64,000 nt of DNA from Siphonodentalium dalli (lineage: Eukaryota > Mollusca > Scaphopoda > Gadilida > Siphonodentaliidae), in assembly GCA_032622095.1 (NCBI GenBank), contig CP136065.1:39561503-39625502 (forward strand), read 5' to 3'. Position numbers and translations under genes: made by a program. Below the pieces are notes generated by a model, which saw nothing but the letters and a program-made list of their open reading frames with translations, searched no databases and was not told the DNA's origin. Of this stretch, positions 42,663-52,763 are shown one piece after another (the first letter of the stretch is position 1; each line of letters opens with the position of its first letter).

Positions 42663-43054
42663 CCCTTTACCCAACAAAACGGCCAAAACCGGCCAAATAA
42701 AGCTTCAACAGCCTAAAATATCTTCGGTCTGTCTCAATAGAATCATACAAATATGGATATCATTGGAACCAGCTCCTTGACCACATTGTGATAGTTACAG
42801 TTATGCCCTGTGCCAATGCATTCTCTTATATATGCGAGTCGACCATAGGTCGCCTCGCATATATAAGAGAATGCATTGGCCTAAAAAAAAAATGTTTTTA
42901 ACACTTTTTACCATTTTTTCTTACATTCTTTAACAATTTTATAATTTTTAATGTGTTAAGCCAATGCATTCTCTTATATATGCGAGGCGACATATGGTCG
43001 ACTCGCATATATAAGAGAATGCATTGGCACAGGGCCGTTCTGTTGGGTAAAGGG
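42663..43054. mobile_element. TTAA-flanked palindromic MITE, copy E
   Basis: TTAA at 42659-42662 and 43055-43058. Terminus CCCTTTACCCAACA / TGTTGGGTAAAGGG; long arm on the left, as in copy B (GGCCAAAACCGGCC, CTTCAACAGCCTAAAATATC), and two hairpins. Very similar to copy B. Confidence 0.85.
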
Positions 43055-43189
43055 TTAATCACAAGAGAACACCCTCTTACTCATCAAAGACAAAGTTTTT
43101 ATATTGTAATTTAACTATAACATGTCAGTATGGGTACCAAAACTGTACAAAGGCTATTCAAAGAATAATGAGGCACTAAAGAGGCTCCA

Positions 43190-43640
43190 AGGTAGAATCA
43201 ATCTAGGCCTTAAAATATGGTGCTGCTCATTTACAGAATGAGGTCCCCAGAGGGTGAATTTTGTGAAGCTACCCTCCAGTGGGCTAGCATCACCAAGTTC
43301 ATCCTTTGGGGACCTCATTCTGTATGGCCTCATCTGCCATGGGAGACCTAGACATAGATTTAAGTTCCAAGGTGGTGAATATGGCGATGTGCACCCATTG
43401 GGCACCTCGATTGTTCATTGTGTCATCTTTCAATTTGGGGATATAGAGAAACTAAAACAATTTTTTTTTGACAATTTGATTATAACGATACTTTCCAAAG
43501 ACGAGGCCTAAACAAAATGAGGTCCCGATGGTGAATTTAGTGATGCAAGCCACTGTGCAGGGTAGCGTCACTAAATTCACCCTCTGGGGACCTCTTCCTG
43601 AAAATTTCCAGCACCATATTGAGACCTGAATCAATCAATA
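43190..43640. mobile_element. Inverted-repeat element with GAGGTCCCCAGAGGGTGAAT arms
   Basis: The left arm AATATGGTGCTG, GAATGAGGTCCCCAGAGGGT, GAATTTTGTGAAGCTACCCT is mirrored on the right by GGGTAGCGTCACTAAATTCA, CCCTCTGGGGACCTC, CAGCACCATATTGAGACC. Inner repeats of the same words (TCATCCTTTGGGGACCTCAT at 43300, AATGAGGTCCCGATGGTGAA at 43517) make a double structure. It lies just before the tail exon copy 2. Confidence 0.7.
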
Positions 43641-43860
43641 TCACAGAACTTCAATCTGTTTACCCATGGGTATATATGAATCAGAATTCTTGTATCCAAG
43701 CACTGGATTTGTCACACATGTGTGTCGTCCACAGGCAGTTTACGATGAATACCAGCCTGACTGTAACTCACAGACACTCTACATGTGTGACATCCTACAC
43801 AAAATAATCTACCATCCGCAGAGAACTTTTGGTGTTAAAAATTTCTGTTTTCTAAAGTAA
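43641..43860 (+). pseudogene. Cys-containing tail exon, copy 2
   Basis: After TCACAG, one frame reads QSVYPWVYMNQN; a shift of one base leads to LYPSTGFVTHVCRPQAVYDE, then YQPDCNSQTLYMCDILHKII YHPQRTF. It matches the exon at 19097 but without the 65-bp duplication, so this copy shows the ancestral continuation. Family unknown. Confidence 0.45.
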
Positions 43861-44114
43861 CAGTATATCATGACTTTTCAAATAAACGTAATTTCTGTTG
43901 AATGCAATCTAATTGTCTCTCATAAGTACAAATATTTGACCACAAAAACTAGACATGTAACATCCATCTTTCCATCAATATATCACATTATTATAATCAA
44001 TAAATTTGAAAACTGATCCAAGGAAATATGGATTGATACAAAAATCGGACTTGGCACTGATAGGGTTAAATATATGGTTGTGACCAATATTTATATTTAT
44101 ACTTATTATTTCAG

Positions 44115-44207
44115 ATGTCTGCTCAGTATCAAGGTGATGTGGATTCTGACAGGTCAAACGTATCAGACTCTCTATTTCACGATCAGATAGATAAACTTGC
44201 GATGTAA
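44115..44207 (+). CDS. Possible exon, short acidic ORF, unknown
   Basis: After ATTATTTCAG the frame MSAQYQGDVDSDRSNVSDSL is open to TAA (31 codons). Acidic/serine-rich sequence continues in another frame (DSESSDDVPL), then a Cys/His-containing stretch (HLPHVISYCGNCSHSCVRNF). This resembles the acidic-linker-plus-Cys arrangement at 16718, but I cannot assign a family. Confidence 0.3.
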   Translation: MSAQYQGDVDSDRSNVSDSLFHDQIDKLAM

Positions 44208-44477
44208 CAGGAGCTTGACTTCTGCTATTGATTCGGAAAGTTCGGATGATGTACCATTGTGACAGAAATGGATTATGACTGTTTTAGTGAAGGTCACCTA
44301 CCTCATGTTATTTCATATTGTGGAAACTGTTCTCATTCTTGTGTGAGAAATTTCTTGCCTGTTCATGTGCGGCCATCTTGGTCAGGGGAAATAACTCTAA
44401 TTATTATAAAGTATAATTTCCGTAAATAATTATATATACGCCAACCAATCAGGTCGTCCTTGACTAGGGGAGTGCCT

Positions 44478-44489
44478 TGCGCATGCGCA
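44478..44489. promoter_or_regulatory. NRF-1-type palindrome upstream of the gag-like ORF
   Basis: Perfect TGCGCATGCGCA, 100 bp upstream of the ATG at 44589. Position and sequence repeat the arrangement at 6844-6942. Confidence 0.5.
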
Positions 44490-44588
44490 ACTGTCCGCCC
44501 AGCAGTTGTGCTTTAAGCGTCAACGAAGAAAGTCACGACATTTTTCTTAGCAAATTACTGGCACGTGTTTGCCGCCATAGAAGAAAAT

Positions 44589-45320
44589 ATGTCACTAAAA
44601 GATCCCAACGTAGTTGGAATCATCCCTATAAGTACTGAAGCTGCTTCGCAGAAGCCAGCGCTTATCGGCAGTACAAAAGGGAAGCAAAAGGTACCGGCAT
44701 CGCCGGCTCTTCCGAATTCTGCCTCGAAATTGGAAATTCATCCGAGGCCACAACCTACGACTGCGAGCGACTCGATGAGCGCCAAAATTTTAAAACAACT
44801 GCGTCAAATTGCTGAAGTGCAGCAGGTACAGGGTGGTAGAATTGTAGAGATGGCTTCTCGGCTCACTGACCTCGAGCATAGTCAAGGTGAATACCATTAT
44901 TCATATTCTGACACTGGCGATGCCGAATCAGAACAATTTGAAACAACAAGTCATGCAGACTTTGGGAATGGTGCTGAGGATATTCCTTCCAGCAGCCGAT
45001 TTAGTAATATGGCAAAACGTATGAAAAGCCAAGAAATTCTGGCACCGAAAATAGAACCTGTTCTTGCAGAGTCATTTTCTGCGATGTTTTTGAAGGGCAT
45101 TGATGAAGAACAGTATCGGTCCCTCACCAAGGACGAACAAAATGCCCGTCCAGAGAATTGTGTCGGTTTGCAGACAGTGCGTGTAAACCAGATCATTTGG
45201 GATGTGTTGTCAGCACCTGTTCGATCCCACGATGTCAAATTACAAAACATCGAACTCTCTCTGATAAAGTCAGCTGTAATACTCTCAAAGGTCCTAGATA
45301 CTAGAGATGGGCGGTTGTGA
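44589..45320 (+). pseudogene. DIRS-type retrotransposon gag-like ORF1, 3' end cut by a hAT element
   Basis: Starts MSLKDPNVVGIIPISTEAAS; low-complexity Pro/Ser region, then a coiled-coil-like segment (ILKQLRQIAEVQQVQGGRIV) and an acidic stretch. The conserved block ARPENCVGLQTVRVNQIIWD, then VRSHDVKLQNIELSLIKSAV follows. The PENC...L..P.VN..IW..L....R..D...Q pattern is what I know from DIRS-like ORF1 proteins of molluscs and cnidarians. After SKVLD the frame enters the MITE end (TAGAGATGGGCGGTTG at 45302) and stops at 45320. No tyrosine recombinase or reverse transcriptase follows. Confidence 0.6.
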
Positions 45321-45706
45321 AATTTTGCCTCGGTTTCGGTTTCGGTTGTGGAAAAAGAGTTGAGTCTCGGTTTCGGTTTTTATTAATAAAATTACTAATG
45401 TGAACAAAATCTAATTATGCTTCATCATATTACAAAGAAAACACACCAATTGTATCACCATAACTTGTGAGGTACATGTCCTTTTATAATTGTAAATTAT
45501 GTATCATATTGTTACTATTACATGTATATTGTTAATGTCCATGTCGAGTGGCAGTGCTAGAATGCAAGTGAGTCTGTGTATTGTATATGACTGCAATTCA
45601 GCATCATATGATCATAAGTGTGAAATAATATAATGATCATTTATATTGGCATAAAACTAATGTGTGTGACTAGATATATGTGTATAGTTATGATTTGAAA
45701 AATAAA
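45302..45706. mobile_element. hAT-family element fragment, one end only
   Basis: TAGAGATGGGCGGTTGTGAA, then CGGTTTCGGTTTCGGTTGTG and a sequence that is the reverse complement of 54220-54624 up to TTTGAAAAATAAA. The opposite end is not found downstream, so this copy is truncated or rearranged. It interrupts the gag-like ORF. Confidence 0.75.
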
Positions 45707-46672
45707 GTATATGATGATGTACACACATTACATATCATGGGACTCATGTACGCCGATACGTAACTTTATTGTTCGTCAACGTGTAGACATTTTGATTTAT
45801 GTGTGTCAGACTATAAAAAATCAAAATGTATGCATACGCAGCACAACAAATCTATCTATATAGTACACACAGCGTAAAACAGGTATAAACTGTAGAAACC
45901 GAAAGTGCATGTCACGTGACATTTAATTGCGCAGCTGACTTCACTGTTTGTTCAATTAAATTGAGCTATAACATGTGTATCAGTTGTCAGGACGCAGGAA
46001 TAAAAACTGTACAAGCATTAATAGTCAGATATTAAAAAGAATTAAAGAAATTTATTTATTAATTTTACTATCTAATTAATATTTTCAAAGTCTTTCACCC
46101 AACACAACTTTCCATTAATGATTAACTTTAAATAGCCGAAGACAATGTCATTCCATCCAGTCAGCCTCGTGTGACGTCACGTATAGGTCACCACCAATGA
46201 TTATTTTGATGACCATGCCGAAATCGACAATCAAATCGTGTCTGCGAAATTGACATGAACATGGTGTAACTTGCACCTAGTTCAGTCGGGTCATTTCCTT
46301 TGATGTGATGTCTTTGAATTGGGATCAAAGAAAAATGCCGTTTGATGAATTGTTATCAAAAACGGGCCGTGGATATGTCGTCATGCACGTGACTACATCA
46401 AACTTTCAAACTATTTGTTGTGGAATAGCCTAGAATACATTGGTAAGTTAATGCATTGCATCGTCGATACAATACATTACAATAAATACACCGAGGCCCC
46501 GTACTACAGCCTCTGCAGGACATCATACTGGACATGTGCCTGTATTCTATCACAAGTCCGCCCATACCTACCTATATACTTACCCAAACGTATACTTATG
46601 TACTGTGAACTGGCATATTACTACGGTTGTTGTTTGCTTCTAATTATAAGTATTATATAACACATATAACAT
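45707..46672. other. Spacer, no supported gene
   Basis: The 81-codon frame at 46415 has no domain and a composition (many Tyr/Ile/Cys) typical of translated AT-rich DNA. Confidence 0.45.
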
Positions 46673-47325
46673 ATTCTGGGGGCGCCTGGGGGCATAAGAT
46701 ACTATGGGAGGCACCCCTAGGTATGTAGTACCCACTCACCACCACTAACTGCAGCACGTTAGCTATCGCTACATACATATAGGGGCGCCTGCGGCGCATA
46801 AGATACCATGGGAGGCGGGATGGGGTGGTGGGTGGGTGGGTACTACATACCTAGGGGCGCCTGCGGCACAAAGATACTATGGGTGGTGGGATGGGGTGGT
46901 GGGTGGGTACTACATACCTACTAGTAGGGGAGCCTCTGGCGCATAAGATACTATGGGAGACACCCGTAGGTATGTAGTACCCACTCACCACTCCATCCCG
47001 CCTCCCATGATATCTTATGCGCCACAGGCGCCCTTAGGTATGTAGTACCAGCCCACCACCCCATCCCACCACCCATAGTAACTTATGCGCCGCAGGCGCC
47101 CCTAGGTATATATGTAGTACCCACTGACCACCCCATCCCGCCTCCCATAGTATCTTATGCGCCGCAGGCACCCCTAGGTAAGTAGTACCCACCCACTACC
47201 CCATCCCGCCTCCCATAGTATCTTATGGGCCGCAGGCACCCCTAGGTATGTAGTACCCACTCACCACCCCATCCCGCCTCCCATAGTATCTTATGCGCCG
47301 CAGGCGCCCCTAGGTATGTAGGGAT
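46673..47325. repeat. Large imperfect palindrome of 65-bp minisatellite units
   Basis: Units of about 65 bp (GGCGCCTGCGGCGCATAAGA, TACTATGGGAGGCGGGATGG, GTACTACATACCTAGG) run forward over 46673-46935. The same units run in reverse complement over about 46950-47325 (CCTAGGTATGTAGTACCCAC, CCCATAGTATCTTATGCGCC). The array is thus a head-to-head inverted repeat of roughly 300-bp arms. Confidence 0.85.
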
Positions 47326-47522
47326 AGCTAACTTGCTTCAGCAGGATAGCTAACTTGCTGCAGCAAGATAACTAACCTGCTGCAGCAAGATAGTAACTTG
47401 CTGCAGCAGGATAGCTAAGTTTCTGCAGCAAGATAACTAACCTGCTGCAGCAAGATAGCTAACTTGCTGCAGCAAGATTGTAACCTGCTGCAGCAAGATA
47501 GTTAACTTGCTGCAGCAAGATA
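47326..47522. repeat. TTGCTGCAGCAAGATAGCTAAC minisatellite
   Basis: About eight units of 22-24 bp built around the self-complementary word TTGCTGCAGCAA with ATAGCTAAC between. Confidence 0.9.
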
Positions 47523-47557
47523 CCAATATAATTCATCTGGCGCCTCTACGCTTCCGT

Positions 47558-47839
47558 ATGTCACAAACCATGGTTAGCAGCAGTGTGTTAGGGCTAAAGT
47601 TTCTAAAGTGTTCTCTCATGGACGTGGTAAACAAATTTACCGTAGTTTCACATGCTAAGAAGTTTTTACACGTGTTTCAAGAACACCATACAGGTTTTGC
47701 GGACAACATTGTCGTTAAATGTAGTTTGGACATGGATTCAAAGGAAACGTTTAACGTTGAAAAGGAGTGTTTTGTTGGCGATATTTTAAACACTTTTAAA
47801 GTGAAAATGTTAGCATATGTTGGTATAGGATATTTTTGA
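47558..47839 (+). CDS. Hypothetical protein or terminal exon
   Basis: Frame MSQTMVSSSVLGLKFLKCSL, ending LNTFKVKMLAYVGIGYF then TGA; AATAAA 54 bp downstream (47893-47898). No domain recognised; composition is balanced and mildly hydrophobic. The upstream part of the open frame lies in minisatellite, so the ATG at 47558 is the earliest I would accept; an acceptor is not obvious. Confidence 0.35.
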   Translation: MSQTMVSSSVLGLKFLKCSLMDVVNKFTVVSHAKKFLHVFQEHHTGFADNIVVKCSLDMDSKETFNVEKECFVGDILNTFKVKMLAYVGIGYF

Positions 47840-47892
47840 TTGAATTGGTATTGAATATTTACTTTTTATTGTACTTTGTGATTTTAAATACA

Positions 47893-47898
47893 AATAAA
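47893..47898 (+). terminator. Polyadenylation signal AATAAA
   Basis: 54 bp after the stop of the ORF at 47558. Confidence 0.35.
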
Positions 47899-47960
47899 TA
47901 CTATGCTATTCTATTTTATGCCTTGTGTATGGCAAGCCGTTTTCACATTTTTGATTGATT

Positions 47961-48365
47961 TGGACTTAAGTCCAATTATTTGGACTTAAGTTCAAATAAT
48001 TGGACTTAAGTCCAAATAATTGGACTTAAGTCCAAATGAATTGGACTTAAGTCCAATTATTTGGACTTAAGTCCAATTATTGGACTTAAGTCCAAATAAT
48101 TGGACTTAAGTCCAAATAATTGGACTTAATTAAGTCCAATTAATTTTACTCTTTGCATGACTAAATCCATTGGCACAGGCTACAGGTCATACCTTTAATC
48201 AGATCATTATGAGATTTGTAAAGGCTGTAGATGGGAACAAGTCATTTTGGGGTAATTCGGAAAAAAAACATGTAATTGGACTTAAGTCCAATTATTTGGA
48301 CTTAAGTCCAATTAGTGAATTGATTTGGACTTAAGTCCAATTCATTTGGACTTAAGTCCAATTCA
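47961..48365. repeat. TTGGACTTAAGTCCAA palindrome array, split by a dispersed repeat
   Basis: About ten perfect copies of the 16-bp palindrome, spaced by 2-4 A/T bases, lie at 47961-48140, and about four more at 48274-48365. Between them is a copy of the ATGACTAAATCCATTGGCAC dispersed repeat. The palindrome contains TTAA at its centre. Confidence 0.9.
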
Positions 48366-49079
48366 TCTGGTTTGAAACGATAGTCCCCTTCTTTGTAATG
48401 GTATATTCCTGCAAGTTTTGATTGACAGTCAAACTCCGTACTAACCAGGGCATTCCTGACTCCAAGACTAACTCCGTACGTCCCCTTTGCCACGTGGCTT
48501 GTTTTCGGCATGCCGAGATTGAAAATGTTTCGAATCCGAATTGGCATCTTAATAAATGCTAACTGCATGAATGAAGTAAAATTAATTCACGACTTGATTC
48601 AATTGTTATTTGACAGCATGTAGTGTAGGCTACACGCAGTTTCGTTTATTGCATTTACTAAGTGTCTTATTTGTATAATTCGCTCGGTTTTCAAACTCAA
48701 TGTAATAAGGGTGTACTCGAAAGTCGAATTATGCCAAAACAATCGAGTGACTCCCCTTCTATTGCTATTGTAATGACTGCGTGAAGCACAGCCTCGGTTA
48801 ACTTTGTCAATCTATTCTACAGAGACTTCTTTGCATCAATTAGCTTGGTCAGAAGGAAATTGCAAAAATAATTTACATTATATATTGCTCAGAATCAGTG
48901 TTAACATACGCTTTATATATAAACAAATTAGCAGCCATAATTCCATTAGTGCATGCAGCCTCGATCGAGTGTGAACCCTGTACATAAGTTGTAACTTTTT
49001 TATCAGGTTAAATTTATAAAGAGCAAGGGGTGGTATTTTATCTACCTGGTCGGACTCTAGTAACATTATTATCGGTATA
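48366..49079. repeat. Dispersed repeat related to 52020-53400
   Basis: Shares, in order, CCTTCTTTGTAATGGTAT..CTGCAAG, CCCCTTTGCCA, ATTGGCATCTTAA, CACGCAGTTTCGTTT and GGGTGTACTCGA..., AGTGACTCCCC with 52030-53390. The minus-strand frame here is a repeat translation. The remainder is AT-rich. Confidence 0.6.
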
Positions 49080-49512
49080 CGGACATTTCCCCACCCGGAC
49101 AATTACCCACCGGACATTTACCCACCATACTAATAAAATGCAGACATCAAAGAATGCTTTGACTGATCAGTGAAGCATGGTCCGTGAGGCCACCTCAAGC
49201 GATGTCAACTCAGTCGATGTAATGTTTTGACAGACACGAAAGCGAGTTTTGACAAACATGAAAGAGTGCTTTGACAATAGTTTGGGAAATCAACGCAGTT
49301 GAAACAATGTTGTGACAATTATGAAGAACAGAAATAAAGAGCGTTCATAATTAATTATCCAATAACATGTCTTCATCGTTAATTTCCATTTTATAAAGAT
49401 AATTTAATTTGAAGAAGAGAAATAAAATATCGATTAACACGTTCATTGGTAAATACTCACATAATGAATGTGTCAATATATAGTGAATAATGGTAATATT
49501 TTTGTTCTTTAG

Positions 49513-50182
49513 GTAAAAACAGTTATCAGCAGCACGCATCATTGCCATGACAGCGACCAGACAGTTATTGATGCCGATGGGGTCATTGTCACAAGGCTTC
49601 GGTCACATTCGTAGCCAGCTTTTTAAATCGATCACAAATGTAGCCAGCTTTTCGCCGGCGATCACATTCGTAGCCAGCTTTTCTAATTCCATGCTTTATA
49701 TGGCGCGAAATATGACGTCATCGCGTTCGTGACTAAAATGCCGACGTCATGCTCCAAAACTGACTTCGTTTATCAACTTATATTGAATATAATTCGAGCA
49801 TCTAACGACATTGATCGGAAACCTCAGGTTATTAGATGAACTAATATCAAATTAAAATTTATGTTGTTTTTCATTCATCAACTCAGAAAAATGAGACTAA
49901 CCTAATCTTGTTCATTGAGGCTCGCATGAATATGAAAAGCTGGCTACAAATGTGATCGCCGTAGAAAAGCTGGCTACATTTGTGATCGATTTAAAAAGCT
50001 GGCTACGAATGTGACCGGAGCCTTGTGACAATGACCCCATCAGCGTTATTGATGCCACGAAAGCCCATGTTGACATCAAAGAATCAGTCGTCTGCAACCG
50101 ACGAGAGGCTTTCCAAATAGAGAAATACAAGTTAGCAGAGTATCCACCATTGCTGTTCCATGTATATAATTTCGTTCACTGA
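49513..50182 (+). pseudogene. Exon of unknown protein interrupted by an inverted-repeat insertion
   Basis: Acceptor TTCTTTAG at 49505-49512; frame VKTVISSTHHCHDSDQTVID then Ala up to 49575. After the 466-bp insertion and target copy, the same frame resumes TKAHVDIKESVVCNRREAFQ, IEKYKLAEYPPLLFHVYNFV to TGA at 50180-50182. I do not recognise the protein. Confidence 0.5.
49576..50041. mobile_element. 466-bp inverted-repeat MITE with long target duplication
   Basis: Ends GATGGGGTCATTGTCACAAG and CTTGTGACAATGACCCCATC are exact inverted repeats. Inside, ATCACAAATGTAGCCAGCTT-type words repeat three times per arm, inverted between arms. Flanks ACAGTTATTGATGCC (49561-49575) and AGCGTTATTGATGCC (50042-50056) match in 13 of 15 bases, an unusually long target duplication. 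Confidence 0.8.
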
Positions 50183-50281
50183 AATAAATCTGATTTTACC
50201 TCATACCCATAGTAATAGTCAATATACCACATACCCACAGTAACAGTCAAAGGTGGGTAAATATCCGGTGGGGAAATGTAC

Positions 50282-51749
50282 GATTTGACGACCATCTAGC
50301 AGTCAAATTTGCCAACTAAAACATTAAAATTGGACAAAATTACATGTAGAAATTTAACAATTCCTACCAAATTCTACCTGGTCTGAAATTTCCAAAATTT
50401 CTATTTTTACCTCCGAATTTCCAAATGTTGAACATTGAGGCAAAAATTGTGGGGGGGGGGGGGGGGGGGGGGGGGTCACAACCCAACATACCCCTGTAGC
50501 GTTGTCCCTGCCCACACTACCCCGCCCACCACCCCACACACACATTCAAAACGTCCATGTATGCAGACATTCAGTTATACCAAATCAGGTATCATACTAA
50601 ATGAATCGAGAATTTCAATGTTGGCCCGGCGATGTACATATACCGAATAACTTATAGATGTCCTGCATTAATTTTGCTTACGTCTGTAACCATTCTTAGC
50701 CCATAGTTTAATCATTGCCAGGATGCATGGCATCCACGGCCTCCATGGATATGTGATACCTGTATCAGATAACACACGCTATCGGCAAAATAGCTTTCTT
50801 TTTGCTGCGAACAACCCAACTCAACAGACGTGTTCCATTAGAGGCGAGTAGAGGCATGTACTATTTAGACGGATTGTGTATATAAACAAATACGTTTGTT
50901 TTCGCATGTTCTGTCTAAACTAAGGCAACATGGCTAATGGTAGATTAGCCATGCATGCATTCATTCTTTCATCAATTCGCAGCGTGATCGACACATGTCA
51001 AAATTTATTCTGAATACCACATCATTCATGAAATTGTAACAAAGATTACATTAAAGGCACATGAGGCCTTAGTTGTCGAAAATATTCATATTTGTTCCAA
51101 TCACCGTATAAAACAGAAAAATATTAAAACGCATACAGTTTCGTTCATATATACCATGACCATCGCGTAAACAGCATGTTATCATAAAGATTTACTATAT
51201 TTTACCTAAGCAAAGAGCCTGATTGTGTTACAGAAGACAGCACAATGCTGCTGGCTAATCACACACAAATGGCATAAACGCTCTTTAATCGTTCCATATA
51301 AGGAATTCACCAACAAAGAACGCTCTTTATGTTTACCATCATAATATAAACAAACACCAGAAAAGTAACTTTTTATGCTTTTGTTTACATAACAATGGTC
51401 AAAGATATGACAATAACATACTGTTTATGCGATATTTCTTATTTGAATACGGACAAAGTCTGTCTACATTTCTGTTTGTGGCGGGTTTTGACAGGTGGAA
51501 ATATTTTCACAGGATACCCACCGCCATTGCAAGGCCAACCGTACCTTTAATGTGCGCATTAAATTTAGACATAGCTTGCCTCGATCACTTATTAACTTAA
51601 AATATGTTATTATACAGAGACGTCGGAATAAGGTTATTCTATCGCATGAATATGTGGTTTTGTGACAGTTATTTCACCCTTAGCCAGATCACAAATAAAA
51701 GGCCGTACATTACAATTAAATATTTTGCTAAACAGACTATTATATATCG
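50282..51749. other. Spacer with poly-G tract, no gene
   Basis: A G-run of about 25 at 50451-50475 followed by CACCCCACACACAC. The rest is AT-rich without supported exons. Confidence 0.45.
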
Positions 51750-51990
51750 CGTAAAATGTTATGATTTCACCCTTGGCTATGTCACATATAAATTCATTGT
51801 ACAATATATCCATGATGTAATCCCGTTTTGAAGTTTTAATCGCGTAAAATTGTGATCATGGAACAGGTGATATCACCCTTTGCCAGTATCACATATGAAT
51901 TCATTGTACAATATATCCATGATGTAGGCCTAATCCCATTTTGAAGTTTTATCGCGTACATAGTGGTCATGGAAGTGTGGTATTTGATGT
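51750..51990. repeat. Direct repeat of about 125 bp, two copies
   Basis: ATTTCACCCTTGGCTATGTC and ATATCACCCTTTGCCAGTAT each lead to CACATATNAATTCATTGTAC, AATATATCCATGATGTA and TTTTGAAGTTTTAATCGCGT. Confidence 0.75.
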
Positions 51991-52131
51991 GTATTTAAGA
52001 TGCTACCCCTTTTGATGTGTATTTAAGTTGCTTTCCCTTCATTATAATGGTATCCCTGCAAGTCTTTGTCACCCATCTCCATACAGTTGCGGCCCCTTTG
52101 CCAAATTGCTCCGGTTTGTTTTTGGAAAATA

Positions 52132-52369
52132 ATGGCTTCGAATCCGGCTGATGTAGCGGCTAGAACCCTTGCATCAATTGAAATGGCGCGACAGGAAAAT
52201 GCCGAGGTTAGTGATGCTATGTTCGACACGACACAAAGCCAAAGGATTTCAGCTAGCGTCTTAAAGCGTTTCAAGCGGAGGAAACGCCGAACCCGAAGAG
52301 ATCAACAAGGTACCACACGTGGCACAATTGAGTCTGAAGCCAGTGTCAGTGCAGGCGGCAGAATTAGAG
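52132..52369 (+). CDS. Possible first exon, basic protein of unknown family
   Basis: Frame MASNPADVAARTLASIEMAR, then a basic cluster LKRFKRRKRRTRRDQ and ESEASVSAGGRIRG. A donor candidate AGAG|GTATGA follows. The good ATG context (AATAATGGCT), absence of low complexity and a likely nuclear-localisation-type basic patch argue for a real exon. It lies inside a sequence family repeated at 48.4 kb, where the equivalent region is not open, so it may be part of a mobile element. Confidence 0.4.
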
Positions 52370-52763
52370 GTATGAATAATATGATCATTGGCATCTTAAC
52401 ATACACTAACTACATCGAAGTAACATTCATTCACGATTTGTTTTACTTATTCTGAAAATACACTATGCAGTTTCGTTTCTAAAATTTTCGCGCGTGCTAA
52501 ACTCAAAGGTCGCGTGTCAAACTCAAGGAATCACGGAACTAAATGGTTTCCCATAGGCGACAGTGTTAACGTTTCGGCCAAATTCACTGAATTGAAGCCT
52601 GCAGGCCATATCAGTGATGTTTACCCGGCTAGATTGACACCAGTTGATCACGAAAATGGTAGAAAAATCATAGGTCATGTGTTTACTTTTTAAAATAAAT
52701 CCCCAAGTGTACGACAGGGCTATCCCACAGCCAAATTTGATCTGGACAAATCCAGAACTACAG

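Larger units (their letters stand above)
49080..50281. mobile_element. 1.2-kb element with GGACATTTCCCCACC inverted ends, carrying a coding fragment
   Basis: The left end CGGACATTTCCCCACCCGGA, with a second ACCGGACATTTACCCACC, is mirrored at the right by GGTGGGTAAATATCCGGTGG and GGAAATGTACG. It contains the broken exon 49513-50182 and the insertion 49576-50041. The superfamily is not clear. Confidence 0.6.

Noticed and set aside
46415-46660. 81-codon open frame
   Set aside because: Tyr/Ile/Cys-rich translation of AT-rich DNA; no acceptor, no family, ends at the minisatellite.
47507-47557. Upstream part of the ORF at 47558
   Set aside because: Lies in the TTGCTGCAGCAA minisatellite, so the first in-frame ATG after the repeat is preferred.
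48302-48568. 88-codon minus-strand frame ending PNELDLSPNEL
   Set aside because: Its tail is translated TTGGACTTAAGTCCAA minisatellite; the rest is a dispersed repeat also present at 52 kb, where it is not open on this strand.
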